Positions 47,263 through 55,191 of a stretch of DNA of 64,000 nucleotides are shown one piece after another (the first letter of the stretch is position 1; each line of letters opens with the position of its first letter). The translations under genes were made by a program, and so were the position numbers. Under the pieces are notes generated by a model. It was given only the letters and a program-made list of their open reading frames with translations. It was not told the DNA's origin and made no database searches. Location of the stretch: contig JACJYB010000004.1 in the NCBI GenBank assembly GCA_020636355.1, forward strand, positions 186,001 to 250,000, read 5' to 3'. This DNA comes from Lewinellaceae bacterium (GTDB lineage: Bacteria; Bacteroidota; Bacteroidia; Chitinophagales; Saprospiraceae).

Positions 47263-48206
47263 TTATTTCAGGTGCCGGTCAAACCAATTGATAGCTTGTG
47301 TCATCGCCAGATTCCTGCAAGTCTGGTAAGGTGAAAAATGATTTCCGGGTATGGTCCTGAAGTTCTTTTTCACCGCTGCAATAAGGCTTGATACAATCTG
47401 TTGGATTCACTGGCTGGGATGAGTTCATCTTCTTCAGCAATCTGCATAAGTACAGGTGCCTGGATGTCCGGAACCCATCGGATAGGGTCGTACCTAAAAT
47501 GCATGGCAAGGCTGTTCAGTGTGACTTCATTGCGCCAATATTCCGATTGTTGTTTACAAAACATGCCAAATTGGTAGGCTGACGGACCAGGGAGCATGCA
47601 GAAAAACATGAGGATCATTGGATACCACAGGAATCAAAGAAGGCTGTTCACTTGCCTGTAATTGCTCTTCTTCCTCTCAAAAGAGGGCACTTAATCTTAT
47701 CCGCATTTTATCAGGAAGGTTTTGCCAATGCGCCGATCCGCTGACGAACGGTGTGTCATGGCAACCCACACATCGTACACGGTTTTCCAGCGATGCCGCA
47801 ACCAGGGCATGGGAACCACTGTAACTTCCACCCCATAAGCCAATCCTGTTGGTATCGACAGCTTGCTGTGAGCTTAGAAAATCAAATGCAGCGCGATAAG
47901 TCTCAATCTGAAGGTCAGGATTAACCTCTTGTTGCGGCAGGCCTTCACTCTCGCCGAATCCCGGATAGTCGAAAAGAACGACGACGTAATCCGCCGCAGC
48001 CAGGAATCCCCGGCAATCAGATCGTAGATACAATCTTTGACGCCTGATAAACCCGGACCCATCACAATGGCAGGAGCAGGTGATCGTAAACCCTTTTTTT
48101 TCATCATCCAGGCACTGATCTTAATGGCTCGCGACAAAAAATGGACCGCCATTTTTCTATCGTCATCGGAATCAAACCATTTGGTTTTATCTGGAAAATG
48201 CTCCAT
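47263..48206 (-). pseudogene. Alpha/beta hydrolase (dienelactone hydrolase/peptidase-like), several frameshifts
   Basis: The reconstructed reading starts at ATG 48206 (MEHFPDKTKWFDSDDDRKMA) and includes PAPAIVMGPGLSGVKD, ADYVVVLFDYPGFGESEG, the nucleophile elbow G-G-S-Y-S-G (IGLWGGSYSGSHALVAASL), the late acid region PVLMQIAEEDELIPASES, and the His in IPGNHFSPY. It ends with INWFDRHLK and TAA at 47263-47265. The frame changes near 48005, 47680, 47610 and 47370. All catalytic pieces survive in order, so this is probably one intact gene with base-call errors. The substrate is unknown. Confidence 0.7.
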
Positions 48207-48251
48207 TCTAATATACAAAAACCGGACAACAGATGCCTGGGTGAATAGTCT

Positions 48252-49189
48252 TCAATACGGTTTCTGGGGGGCGGATAACCGATTCGTTGGCGGCGAAGAG
48301 AGCCATTGACCAGGTAAACTCCTGCCAGGGTTATGCCTATGCCCAAAATCAGAAAAGGGGTGAGGATCTCAGCGAAAAAAAGCCAACCGGTAAGAACAGC
48401 TACGACCGGATTGATGTAGGCATAGATGGATACTAAATTGGTAGGTAAATGCTGTAATGCATAAACGTATGCGATAAAGGTGAATACAGAACTCACGATC
48501 GCTAAAAATCCAATGGCCACCCAGGCTTGTAAGGGTACTGTGTTTAATGGGATGACATAACCGGAGCCATAAGATACCAGTGAAAGAAAGGTACCTGAGA
48601 TCAGCATTTGCAACCCAATGCTGTAATAGGGATTGAAGGACTGAGCGAATGCTTTTGTGTAGATTGTGCCAAAGGACCAGGACCAGGTTGCTACGACCGA
48701 CAATATAATTCCCAACAGAAATTCCCGATTGAAAAAATCAGACAGGTGCTCGTAAAAAATAACCAAAATTCCTCCGAATCCTAACACGAGACCCAGATAG
48801 GCCAGATTGGGAAGCCTGGAAGCTTTGCGGAACGTTTCGATGATGACCAGCCATAAAGGGAAAATGGCCCCGATAATCGCCCCCAGGCCGGCAGAAATGT
48901 ACTTTAGTCCCCAGGTATTCAGACCATTACTGATCACGAAATTCAGGACTGCCAGCAACAGGATGGGTGTCCATGCTTTACCACGGGGCAAGGCATGACC
49001 TTTAAGCGAAAAATAAATTACATAAGCGGTGCCGGCAAGAAACTGCCGCAATCCGGCCATTTGCAGCGCTGGCATGTGATTGACTGCTTCTTTCGACGCT
49101 ATCCAGGTAATTCCCCAGATAAAACATACCAGGTATAGTGCCAAATAAGCTTTAAAATCCGGATGCGCCGCTAGATGTTTCTTTAACAT
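48252..49189 (-). CDS. EamA/DMT-family transporter (one-base frameshift at the C-terminus)
   Basis: Ten membrane helices in two EamA repeats span about 305 residues from the ATG at 49189 (the frame is open to a TTG at 49210). Typical strings are YLVCFIWGITWIASKEAVNH, LKYISAGLGAIIGAIFPLWL and LPTNLVSIYAYINPVVAVLTG in the second repeat. As written, the frame runs past the last helix into the neighbouring hydrolase to 48104. Adding one C to the run of six at 48266-48271 ends the protein at YPPPQKPY with TGA at 48252. It probably exports small metabolites or amino acids. Confidence 0.88.
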
Positions 49190-49300
49190 CGCGCAAAGCT
49201 CGGTTTTCAATTGGTAATTGTCGTCTTTCCCATCTCATTTCCTATTCGAATTTTTGAAAGGCCTTTCCTAAATTCACGGTTTTTGAAAAATTGTATTGAA

Positions 49301-50134
49301 ATGAAATACCTCTTAACATTTAGTCTGCTGGTGTTGATCACCTCCACATCCTTATGCCAGGAAATCCCACAACTAAACTGGGCTGAATTAGGAAAGACCA
49401 AGCCCTGGGAAGCAACCGAAGTATGGAATCCGGTTCCCGCCAAGGTGACGCCGGGGGTTTACACCGCACCTCCATCCGATGCCATCGTTCTATTTAACGG
49501 TCAGGATCTTGATCAGTGGGTCTCCCCGGAAGTTGATTATGGTGCACGCATGGATGTGGTGGAAGCCATTCTAAAAAAGAGAATGAACGGGTACAGCAAA
49601 TCACCCGCTGCCTGGGAGGTTAAAGATGGAGAATGCATCGTCCGCCCCGGATCGGGAGCTATTGAGACAAAGATGGGGTTTGGCGACATGCAGCTCCACA
49701 TCGAGTGGCTTTGTCCGACCGATCCGGGAAAAGAAGGTCAGGCCTACAGCAATAGCGGGATCTTTTTTATGAGCTTGTATGAGCTGCAGGTATTAAACGC
49801 TTATGAAAATACCACTTACCCGAATGGACAAGCAGGTTCTATGTATAAGCAAGCGATTCCTCTTGTTAATGTCTCAAGACCCTCCGGAGAATGGCAGTCC
49901 TACGATGCCGTATTCATGGCTCCAAAGTTTAAATCTGACGGTTCGGTTGAAAGCCCGGCTTACATCACCGTATTTCATAATGGGGTCCTGATCCAAAATC
50001 ATGTAGCTCTGAAAGGTCCCTGCGTGTACATTGGCGAGCCCTATTACATTGCGCATCCCGATAAGATGCCCTTGTTATTGCAGGATCATGGAGATAAGGT
50101 TCGCTACCGCAACATCTGGGTACGCAATCTGTAA
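49301..50134 (+). CDS. DUF1080 (3-keto-disaccharide hydrolase-type) secreted protein
   Basis: The start is ATG 49301, directly followed by a signal peptide (MKYLLTFSLLVLITSTSLCQ); the frame is open further upstream without meaning. The mature part is a jelly-roll DUF1080 domain, with AIVLFNGQDLDQWVSPE, AAWEVKDGECIVRPGSGAIE, DMQLHIEWLCP, SNSGIFFMSLYELQVLNAYE and the end YRNIWVRNL. Family members cleave 3-keto glycosides as hydrolases or lyases, or bind glycans. It is near a GMC dehydrogenase pair that could supply 3-keto sugars. Confidence 0.92.
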   Translation: MKYLLTFSLLVLITSTSLCQEIPQLNWAELGKTKPWEATEVWNPVPAKVTPGVYTAPPSDAIVLFNGQDLDQWVSPEVDYGARMDVVEAILKKRMNGYSKSPAAWEVKDGECIVRPGSGAIETKMGFGDMQLHIEWLCPTDPGKEGQAYSNSGIFFMSLYELQVLNAYENTTYPNGQAGSMYKQAIPLVNVSRPSGEWQSYDAVFMAPKFKSDGSVESPAYITVFHNGVLIQNHVALKGPCVYIGEPYYIAHPDKMPLLLQDHGDKVRYRNIWVRNL

Positions 50135-50144
50135 GTGCTGAGAA

Positions 50145-52289
50145 TCAGGATAAAAACTGATAGATAGCGAGGGCGACAAGGTACGCCAGGCCGGTCATCA
50201 TGGTAAACTGGATTACAGGCCACTTCCAGGTCCCGGTTTCTTTCCGGACCACGGCCAGGGTACTGATGCATTGCATGGCCAGGACATAAAAGAGCAGTAG
50301 CGATAAAGCTGTAGCAAGATCATAGCGGGGTTTTCCGGTCACCTGGTCCACTTCTTTTGCCATCCGATCGTGAATGGTCAATTCGTCATCGGCGCTGCCC
50401 AGGCTGTAAATGGTTGCCATTGTTCCTACAAACACTTCCCGGGCGGCAAAGGAGGTAAGCAATGCGATGCCAATTTTCCAGTCGTAACCCAATGGACGAA
50501 TGGCCGGTTCCATCCATTTACCGATATGGCCGGCATAGGAAGCTTCCATTTTTTGGGAGGCGATCAGATTGGCGGTTGCTGCATCATCCAGTTGCTGATC
50601 CTGAGCCTGTTCGGTAGCCTGAGCTTCTGCCAAACGCATTTTTTCTCCCGGTCCATAACTACTGAGAACCCATAAGATCAGCGAAATGAAGAGGATTATT
50701 TTACCCGCTTCCAGGACGAAGGACCGGACGCTTTCATAAACCATCAGACTTACATTCCGGAGACTCGGCATTTTATATTCCGGCAGATGGATCATCAGGT
50801 AGCTTGAGCCCTGGCTCTTCATGGTTTTTGACAACAGGAGCGAGACCAGCATGGCTACCAGGATCCCCACGGCATACAAACCCATAAATACCAGTCCCTG
50901 AGCATTAAATATGCCCCAAATGGTCACTGGCGGAATGACAAACGCAACCAAGACAGCATACACCGGAATACGGGCGGAGCAGCTGATGAATGGCGTGACC
51001 AGGATGGTGATCAACCGTTCTTTGGGATTGCTGATCGAGCGGGTTGACAGGATCGCCGGGATGGCACATGCTCCTCCGGATATCAGTGAAATCAAACTGC
51101 GCCCGTTCAGGCCAAAACGTTGCATGACCCGGTCAAACATAAAGACAGCCCGTGCCATGTATCCGGATTCTTCCATCAGAGAAATGATGAAAAACAGGAT
51201 AGCAATCTGTGGTATAAAAACCAGAATGCCTGCTATACCGGGAATAATTCCATCGATAAGCAAGCTAGACCACCAGGTGGCTGGTAGGGTTTCTCCTAAT
51301 GTGGATGAGGCATACCCAAAGGCGGACTCAATCCATTCCATGGGATAGGAGGCCCAACTGAAAATAGCCTGGAAAACCACCACCATGGACAGTAGAAAAA
51401 CGATGGGTCCGGCGATGTGATGAGTCAATAACCGGTCTGCGCGGTCGGATGCATTTTCAAGCTCGGGTTTTTTTGATTTAACCTGATGCAGGATGGGTTC
51501 AAAGGTATCAAACCGGTGCATGGTATCATCAATCTGCAAACGCAGGGAATTAAATTGGTGCTCCTGACACCAGTTGGTGATCTGAGCTTTCTCTGTTTCC
51601 GAATGATGCTCAAGATGCTGGTGATGATGCAGGCATAACAAGGAATGATACGGGTTCGTATATCCAAAGGCATCGTGCATCCACGTTACCCCTTCCTGTT
51701 CTGCATCGGAAAGTTTAAAGAACGGATGGTCAGGAGTTTGTACGGTCAGCGGCTGACCCGATAGATCATAAATGCGTTGTTTAAGCCGGTCAATTCCGGC
51801 ACCGGTTCTGCTGCTGACGGGAATAACTTCCACCGGATTAAGCCGGTCTTGTAGCGCCTGAATGTCCAGCTGGTATTTTTGACGATCGGCAAGGTCCATC
51901 ATGTTCAATACCAGCAAGATGGGAAATCCCAGATCCCGGACTTGGGTGAATAGCAAAAATTGCTTCTCCAGCTGGGTAACATCCGCAACATAGATAACCA
52001 GATCGGGGAAATGCTGATCTTCCGGATCGAGCAATACGTTGGTCAATATGTATTCATCCCCGGATGTGGCATGCAGGCTGTAAGCCCCCGGGAGGTCAAC
52101 ACATTCAATATTTTTGGTAATCTTTCCGGTCTTGATGGAGACGGTGATGCCCGGATAATTGCCGGTACGCTGATTCATACCGGTGAGCTGGTTAAACAGG
52201 GAGGTTTTGCCGCTGTTCGGATTTCCGACCAGTGCAACCGTTTTGACCAATTTCTTTTTAACGACCTCCGTTGTCATACCCTCACTCAC
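50145..52289 (-). CDS. feoB: Ferrous iron transport protein B
   Basis: The 714-residue inner-membrane Fe(II) transporter has an N-terminal G domain with G1 GNPNSGKTSLFNQLTG (from about residue 22), G3 DLPGAYSL and G4 LNMMD. The helical spacer is followed by the membrane domain with paired Gate motifs: PQIAILFFIISLMEESGYMA, GGACAIPAILSTRSI and SCSARIPVYAVLVAF with the conserved Cys, then LLTSFAAREVFVGTMATIYS. All are intact. It overlaps feoA by 4 bp (ATGA) and is translationally coupled to it. Confidence 0.96.
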   Translation of the reverse strand: MSEGMTTEVVKKKLVKTVALVGNPNSGKTSLFNQLTGMNQRTGNYPGITVSIKTGKITKNIECVDLPGAYSLHATSGDEYILTNVLLDPEDQHFPDLVIYVADVTQLEKQFLLFTQVRDLGFPILLVLNMMDLADRQKYQLDIQALQDRLNPVEVIPVSSRTGAGIDRLKQRIYDLSGQPLTVQTPDHPFFKLSDAEQEGVTWMHDAFGYTNPYHSLLCLHHHQHLEHHSETEKAQITNWCQEHQFNSLRLQIDDTMHRFDTFEPILHQVKSKKPELENASDRADRLLTHHIAGPIVFLLSMVVVFQAIFSWASYPMEWIESAFGYASSTLGETLPATWWSSLLIDGIIPGIAGILVFIPQIAILFFIISLMEESGYMARAVFMFDRVMQRFGLNGRSLISLISGGACAIPAILSTRSISNPKERLITILVTPFISCSARIPVYAVLVAFVIPPVTIWGIFNAQGLVFMGLYAVGILVAMLVSLLLSKTMKSQGSSYLMIHLPEYKMPSLRNVSLMVYESVRSFVLEAGKIILFISLILWVLSSYGPGEKMRLAEAQATEQAQDQQLDDAATANLIASQKMEASYAGHIGKWMEPAIRPLGYDWKIGIALLTSFAAREVFVGTMATIYSLGSADDELTIHDRMAKEVDQVTGKPRYDLATALSLLLFYVLAMQCISTLAVVRKETGTWKWPVIQFTMMTGLAYLVALAIYQFLS

Positions 52290-52510
52290 TCAAAAACGAT
52301 AAAACTTAATTCATCTTGCCGGAGGGCCATGCGCTGACCATCGACTTTAATGTAATAGACGTGACCGAATGGTGCCTTACGCAGTACATCGACAACACTC
52401 CCGGGCAATACACCCATGGCCATCAATTTGGTGCTCTTGGCATCTTCCAATAAACGTTGGACCCGTAATCCAAGTTTAGGTAATCGATCCCAATTCTGCT
52501 TGTTCAACAC
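52286..52510 (-). CDS. feoA: Ferrous iron transport protein A
   Basis: I choose the GTG at 52510 (VLNKQNWDRLPKLGLRV), giving 74 residues, the normal FeoA length. The frame is open to a TTG at 52543, but that codon falls in the promoter box at 52541-52548 and cannot be in the transcript. The SH3-like fold shows STKLMAMGVLPGSVVDVLRK (the MGxxPG motif) and QRMALRQDELSFIVFE at the end. It is a small cytosolic regulator that binds FeoB. The gene stands first in the feoAB operon. Confidence 0.9.
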   Translation of the reverse strand: MLNKQNWDRLPKLGLRVQRLLEDAKSTKLMAMGVLPGSVVDVLRKAPFGHVYYIKVDGQRMALRQDELSFIVFE

Positions 52511-52540
52511 TCGGCTTCTCTTATTTAGACAAATTCCAAA

Positions 52541-52548
52541 CAAAAGTA
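52541..52548 (-). promoter_or_regulatory. -7 promoter box of feoAB
   Basis: On the minus strand the box reads TACTTTTG, an exact TAnnTTTG. The transcript should start near 52534, upstream of the GTG at 52510 and downstream of the TTG at 52543, which decides the feoA start. No Fur box is evident. Confidence 0.5.
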
Positions 52549-52647
52549 TAACTAAATCCTTAAAGTAGGTATTTTTTCGGCATGATTCGTGTCATACCCA
52601 TGTCAAGTACCATCATTGTCCGGTCAGCACTCCAGGGGGAATATCCG

Positions 52648-52655
52648 TATCTTTG
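52648..52655 (+). promoter_or_regulatory. -7 promoter box upstream of the LMW phosphatase gene
   Basis: TATCTTTG fits TAnnTTTG. It lies 22 bp before the ATG at 52678, which would leave a leader of about 15 nt. Confidence 0.5.
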
Positions 52656-52677
52656 TGACTTCGAATACACGTGAACC

Positions 52678-53127
52678 ATGAATGTATTAATGGTATGTTT
52701 AGGCAATATCTGCCGTTCACCCATGGCAGAAGGCATCCTGAGGCATAAGGTCAGCACCCATCATTTGGACTGGGATGTGGATTCTGCCGGTACCGGTAGC
52801 TGGCACATTGGCCAGCCTCCTGACCACCGGGCTCAAGCCGCCATGCGAGTCCACGGTCTGGATATTTCCGGACTACGTGCCCGGCAGTTCTCCAAAAGCG
52901 ACTTTGACCGATTTGATCTGATCCTCACCATGGACAATGAGAATTACCGGGATGTCATCCAGTTGGCCGGATTTCCGGATCATAAAAATAAAGTTAAGCC
53001 TATCCTGGATTATGCATTTCCGGGGCAACACCGGGGTGTACCCGATCCTTACTTTAATGATCGCTTTCAGGAGGTATACAACCTGCTGGACGCTTCTTGT
53101 GAAGAGTTGATCAAATCCTTTGTATGA
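52678..53127 (+). CDS. Low-molecular-weight protein-tyrosine phosphatase
   Basis: The 149-residue cytosolic phosphatase has the P-loop C-L-G-N-I-C-R-S (CX5R, Cys7 to Arg13) at the N-terminus, SAGTGSWHIGQPPDHRA in the middle, and the general-acid Asp in GVPDPYFND near residue 121. All catalytic residues are present. It acts on phosphotyrosine or arginine-phosphate substrates. Its last codon overlaps the start of the hydroxyacyl-CoA dehydrogenase gene by ATGA, so the two form one transcript. Confidence 0.94.
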   Translation: MNVLMVCLGNICRSPMAEGILRHKVSTHHLDWDVDSAGTGSWHIGQPPDHRAQAAMRVHGLDISGLRARQFSKSDFDRFDLILTMDNENYRDVIQLAGFPDHKNKVKPILDYAFPGQHRGVPDPYFNDRFQEVYNLLDASCEELIKSFV

Positions 53128-54289
53128 CTTCATCTGTCGGGATCATTGGTGCCGGAACAATGGGCCAGGGAATCGCCCAGGTGGCAGCATTAGCTGGGGA
53201 ACAGGTGTTACTGTACGATGTTAAGACAGCTCAAAGCCGGGAAGCCCGGGACAAAATTTTCGGCTTTTTGGATAAAATGGCCGGCAAGAAGCAAATCCAG
53301 GCGACTGAAGCCGACGCAGCAAAAGCAGCGGATTCTACCTGGCCACCGGATTAGCAGATCTGCATCCTGCCGGCCTGATCATTGAAGCCATTGTCGAAAA
53401 CCTGGAAGTAAAACGGACGCTTTTAAAGAACTGGAAACATAGTTTCCGGGGATACCATCCTGGCATCAATACGTCTTCTTTATCCATAACCGGAATTGCT
53501 GCGATTTGTGAGCATCCGCAACGTGTGATCGGCATCCATTTTTTTAATCCGGCTCCCCTGATGCCTCTGGTAGAGGTTGTACCTGCCATGCAAACCGCTA
53601 AGGCCATCGGTGAAGCAATAAAAACCCAATTGCAGCACTGGGGAAAGACACCGGTTATCGCCAAGGATACCCCCGGATTTATCGTAAATCGCGTAGCAAG
53701 GCCTTTTTACAGTGAGGCTTTACGCATCCTCGAGGAAGGGATAGCCTCCGAAGACGTTATTGATGCTGTCATGGAAGGAGCTGGTTTTCCAATGGGGCCC
53801 TTTGCCTTAATGGATTACATCGGTAACGATGTGAATTTTTCGGTGACGGCGTCGATGTACGCTGCCTACTCCGGAGAACCTCGTTACCGTCCCAGTATTT
53901 ATCAACAACGGCTGGTAGAAGCCGGCTTTCTGGGTCGCAAAACAGGGCGCGGATTTTACCAATATCCCAGGGTAAAATCCCCTGTGAATTTCAGTGACGC
54001 CGTAGCTCGTCAAATTGAGGATCGCATCCTTACCCTGTTAGTGAATGAAGCCGCCGATGCCTGGTATTATGGCATCGCCACCGCCGCGGATATCGATCAG
54101 GCCATGCAATTGGGCGCCGGATATCCACAAGGATTATTGAAGTGGGCGGAGCAAATGGATATGGCTCAAAGCATACGAAAGTTGGAATCCTGGCATCGTT
54201 ATTACGGAGACCCGAGGTACCGTGTCAGTCCGGGTTTACGATATATTTCCGAACGAAATTCAAATTTCCATACAGAATTCAGGCGTTGA
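53124..54289 (+). pseudogene. 3-hydroxyacyl-CoA dehydrogenase, several frameshifts in the N-terminal half
   Basis: The NAD-binding part starts SSVGIIGAGTMGQGIAQVAA, and the C-terminal domains are intact from about 53490 (VIGIHFFNPAPLMPLVEVVP, TPGFIVNRVARPFYSEALRI, MDYIGNDVNFSVTASMYAAY, KTGRGFYQYP). Between 53330 and 53490 the frame changes about four times. The pieces YLATGLADLHPAGLIIEAIV, ENLEVKRTL, KELE, IVSGDTILAS and NTSSLSITGIA line up as one protein if about four bases are added back at TTTT, A and similar runs. The family oxidises 3-hydroxyacyl-CoA in fatty-acid or phenylacetate breakdown. Confidence 0.82.
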
Positions 54290-54323
54290 TGAAATTTTTT
54301 GGCGCCGCGATGAGTTATTAACG

Positions 54324-54331
54324 TATCTTTG
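54324..54331 (+). promoter_or_regulatory. -7 promoter box of the RRM protein gene
   Basis: TATCTTTG fits TAnnTTTG, and a TTTTTTG lies about 22 bp upstream as a possible -33 box. The transcript would have a long leader of about 130 nt before the ATG at 54470. The leader ends T-rich, which fits a strongly expressed and possibly autoregulated gene. Confidence 0.6.
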
Positions 54332-54469
54332 ATTAAAGATTGGTTGGCTAAAGCTATTGGGTCTAACAGAACGAAACAAGGGAGAACCAAATCGGGAAGT
54401 TACTTAGCTCGTTGCATTTACCATTTGTAGTTTTTTGTTGATTTTTTATTTTTCTAAATACTTTTCAAT

Positions 54470-54901
54470 ATGAATCTTTTTGTAGCTAAGTTAAGTCCCG
54501 ATACGACTCAGGATGACTTGCAACAGTTATTTGAAACCTTTGGTGTAGTTAATACCGCCAAAGTAATTATGGATCGGGAAACCGGTCGTTCCAAATGCTA
54601 TGGCTTTGTAGAAATGGCTACTCAGGCAGATGGCTTGCGTGCTATCGAAAGCCTCAATGACAATGATTTTCAAGGCAGTGTCATTGTAGTTAAAAAAGCA
54701 GAACCCCGTCCTGACAATCAACAACGTCGTCCGTTTGGCGGCGGTGGCGGACAACGTCCGTTCCGTTCCGGCGGCGGTGGCGGTGGTTATGGCGGTGGCA
54801 ACCGTTTTGACCGTGGCGGTGATCGTGGCGGTGACCGTTTTGATCGGGGAGAACGCCGTTCTTTCGATCGCGGAGATCGCAATGATCGCAGAAAATTCTG
54901 A
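54470..54901 (+). CDS. RRM-domain RNA-binding protein with Gly/Arg-rich tail
   Basis: This 143-residue protein has an RRM at residues 1-80, with RNP2 LFVAKLS and RNP1 KCYGFVEM, the aromatic positions of which contact RNA. A low-complexity tail (about 88-143) follows, with Gly runs and RGG-like and FDRG repeats (GGNRFDRGGDRGGDRFDRGE). Such proteins are abundant in Bacteroidota and are linked to RNA chaperone functions. A strong promoter, a long leader and a strong terminator at 54931 make it a single-gene unit. Confidence 0.95.
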   Translation: MNLFVAKLSPDTTQDDLQQLFETFGVVNTAKVIMDRETGRSKCYGFVEMATQADGLRAIESLNDNDFQGSVIVVKKAEPRPDNQQRRPFGGGGGQRPFRSGGGGGGYGGGNRFDRGGDRGGDRFDRGERRSFDRGDRNDRRKF

Positions 54902-54930
54902 AACGACGATAACGTAAATTAATAGCGCAA

Positions 54931-54958
54931 AGGCTCCTGATTATCAGGGGCCTTTTTT
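54931..54958 (+). terminator. Intrinsic terminator after the RRM gene
   Basis: Arms AGGCTCCTGA (54931-54940) and TCAGGGGCCT (54944-54953) pair over 10 bp with one G-U pair and a three-base loop. A run of six T follows. Confidence 0.9.
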
Positions 54959-54996
54959 ATTGGACAAAAAACAGTAGTAAAAAACTAAAAGCTGGA

Positions 54997-55075
54997 GAGG
55001 CAGCAGAAGTAGCAGAAGTACCCATTTGCAGAGGTTAAAGAGGTTAAAGAGGTTAAAGAAGTAGCAGAGGTTAAA
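54997..55075. repeat. Short 9-bp tandem repeats
   Basis: Variants of a 9-mer: gaggcagca, gaagtagca, gaagtaccc, then (after 7 bp) gaggttaaa three times, gaagtagca and gaggttaaa. They lie between the RRM terminator and the beta-galactosidase stop. They do not look protein-coding. Confidence 0.7.
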
Positions 55076-55191
55076 GAATTTGACAAAAGTATATCGCTCC
55101 ATAACCCAGCGTTTTTGCCATCGGATAGGCATAGGGCGTGGAGATCCTGGGATACCCCAAGCTCCCCGGCTTTATTGGACGCTTTGGGTCC

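Noticed and set aside
54944..55132. Phe-Asn-Leu repeat peptide on the minus strand
   Set aside because: It is only the translation of a 9-bp tandem repeat, with no start signal or family.
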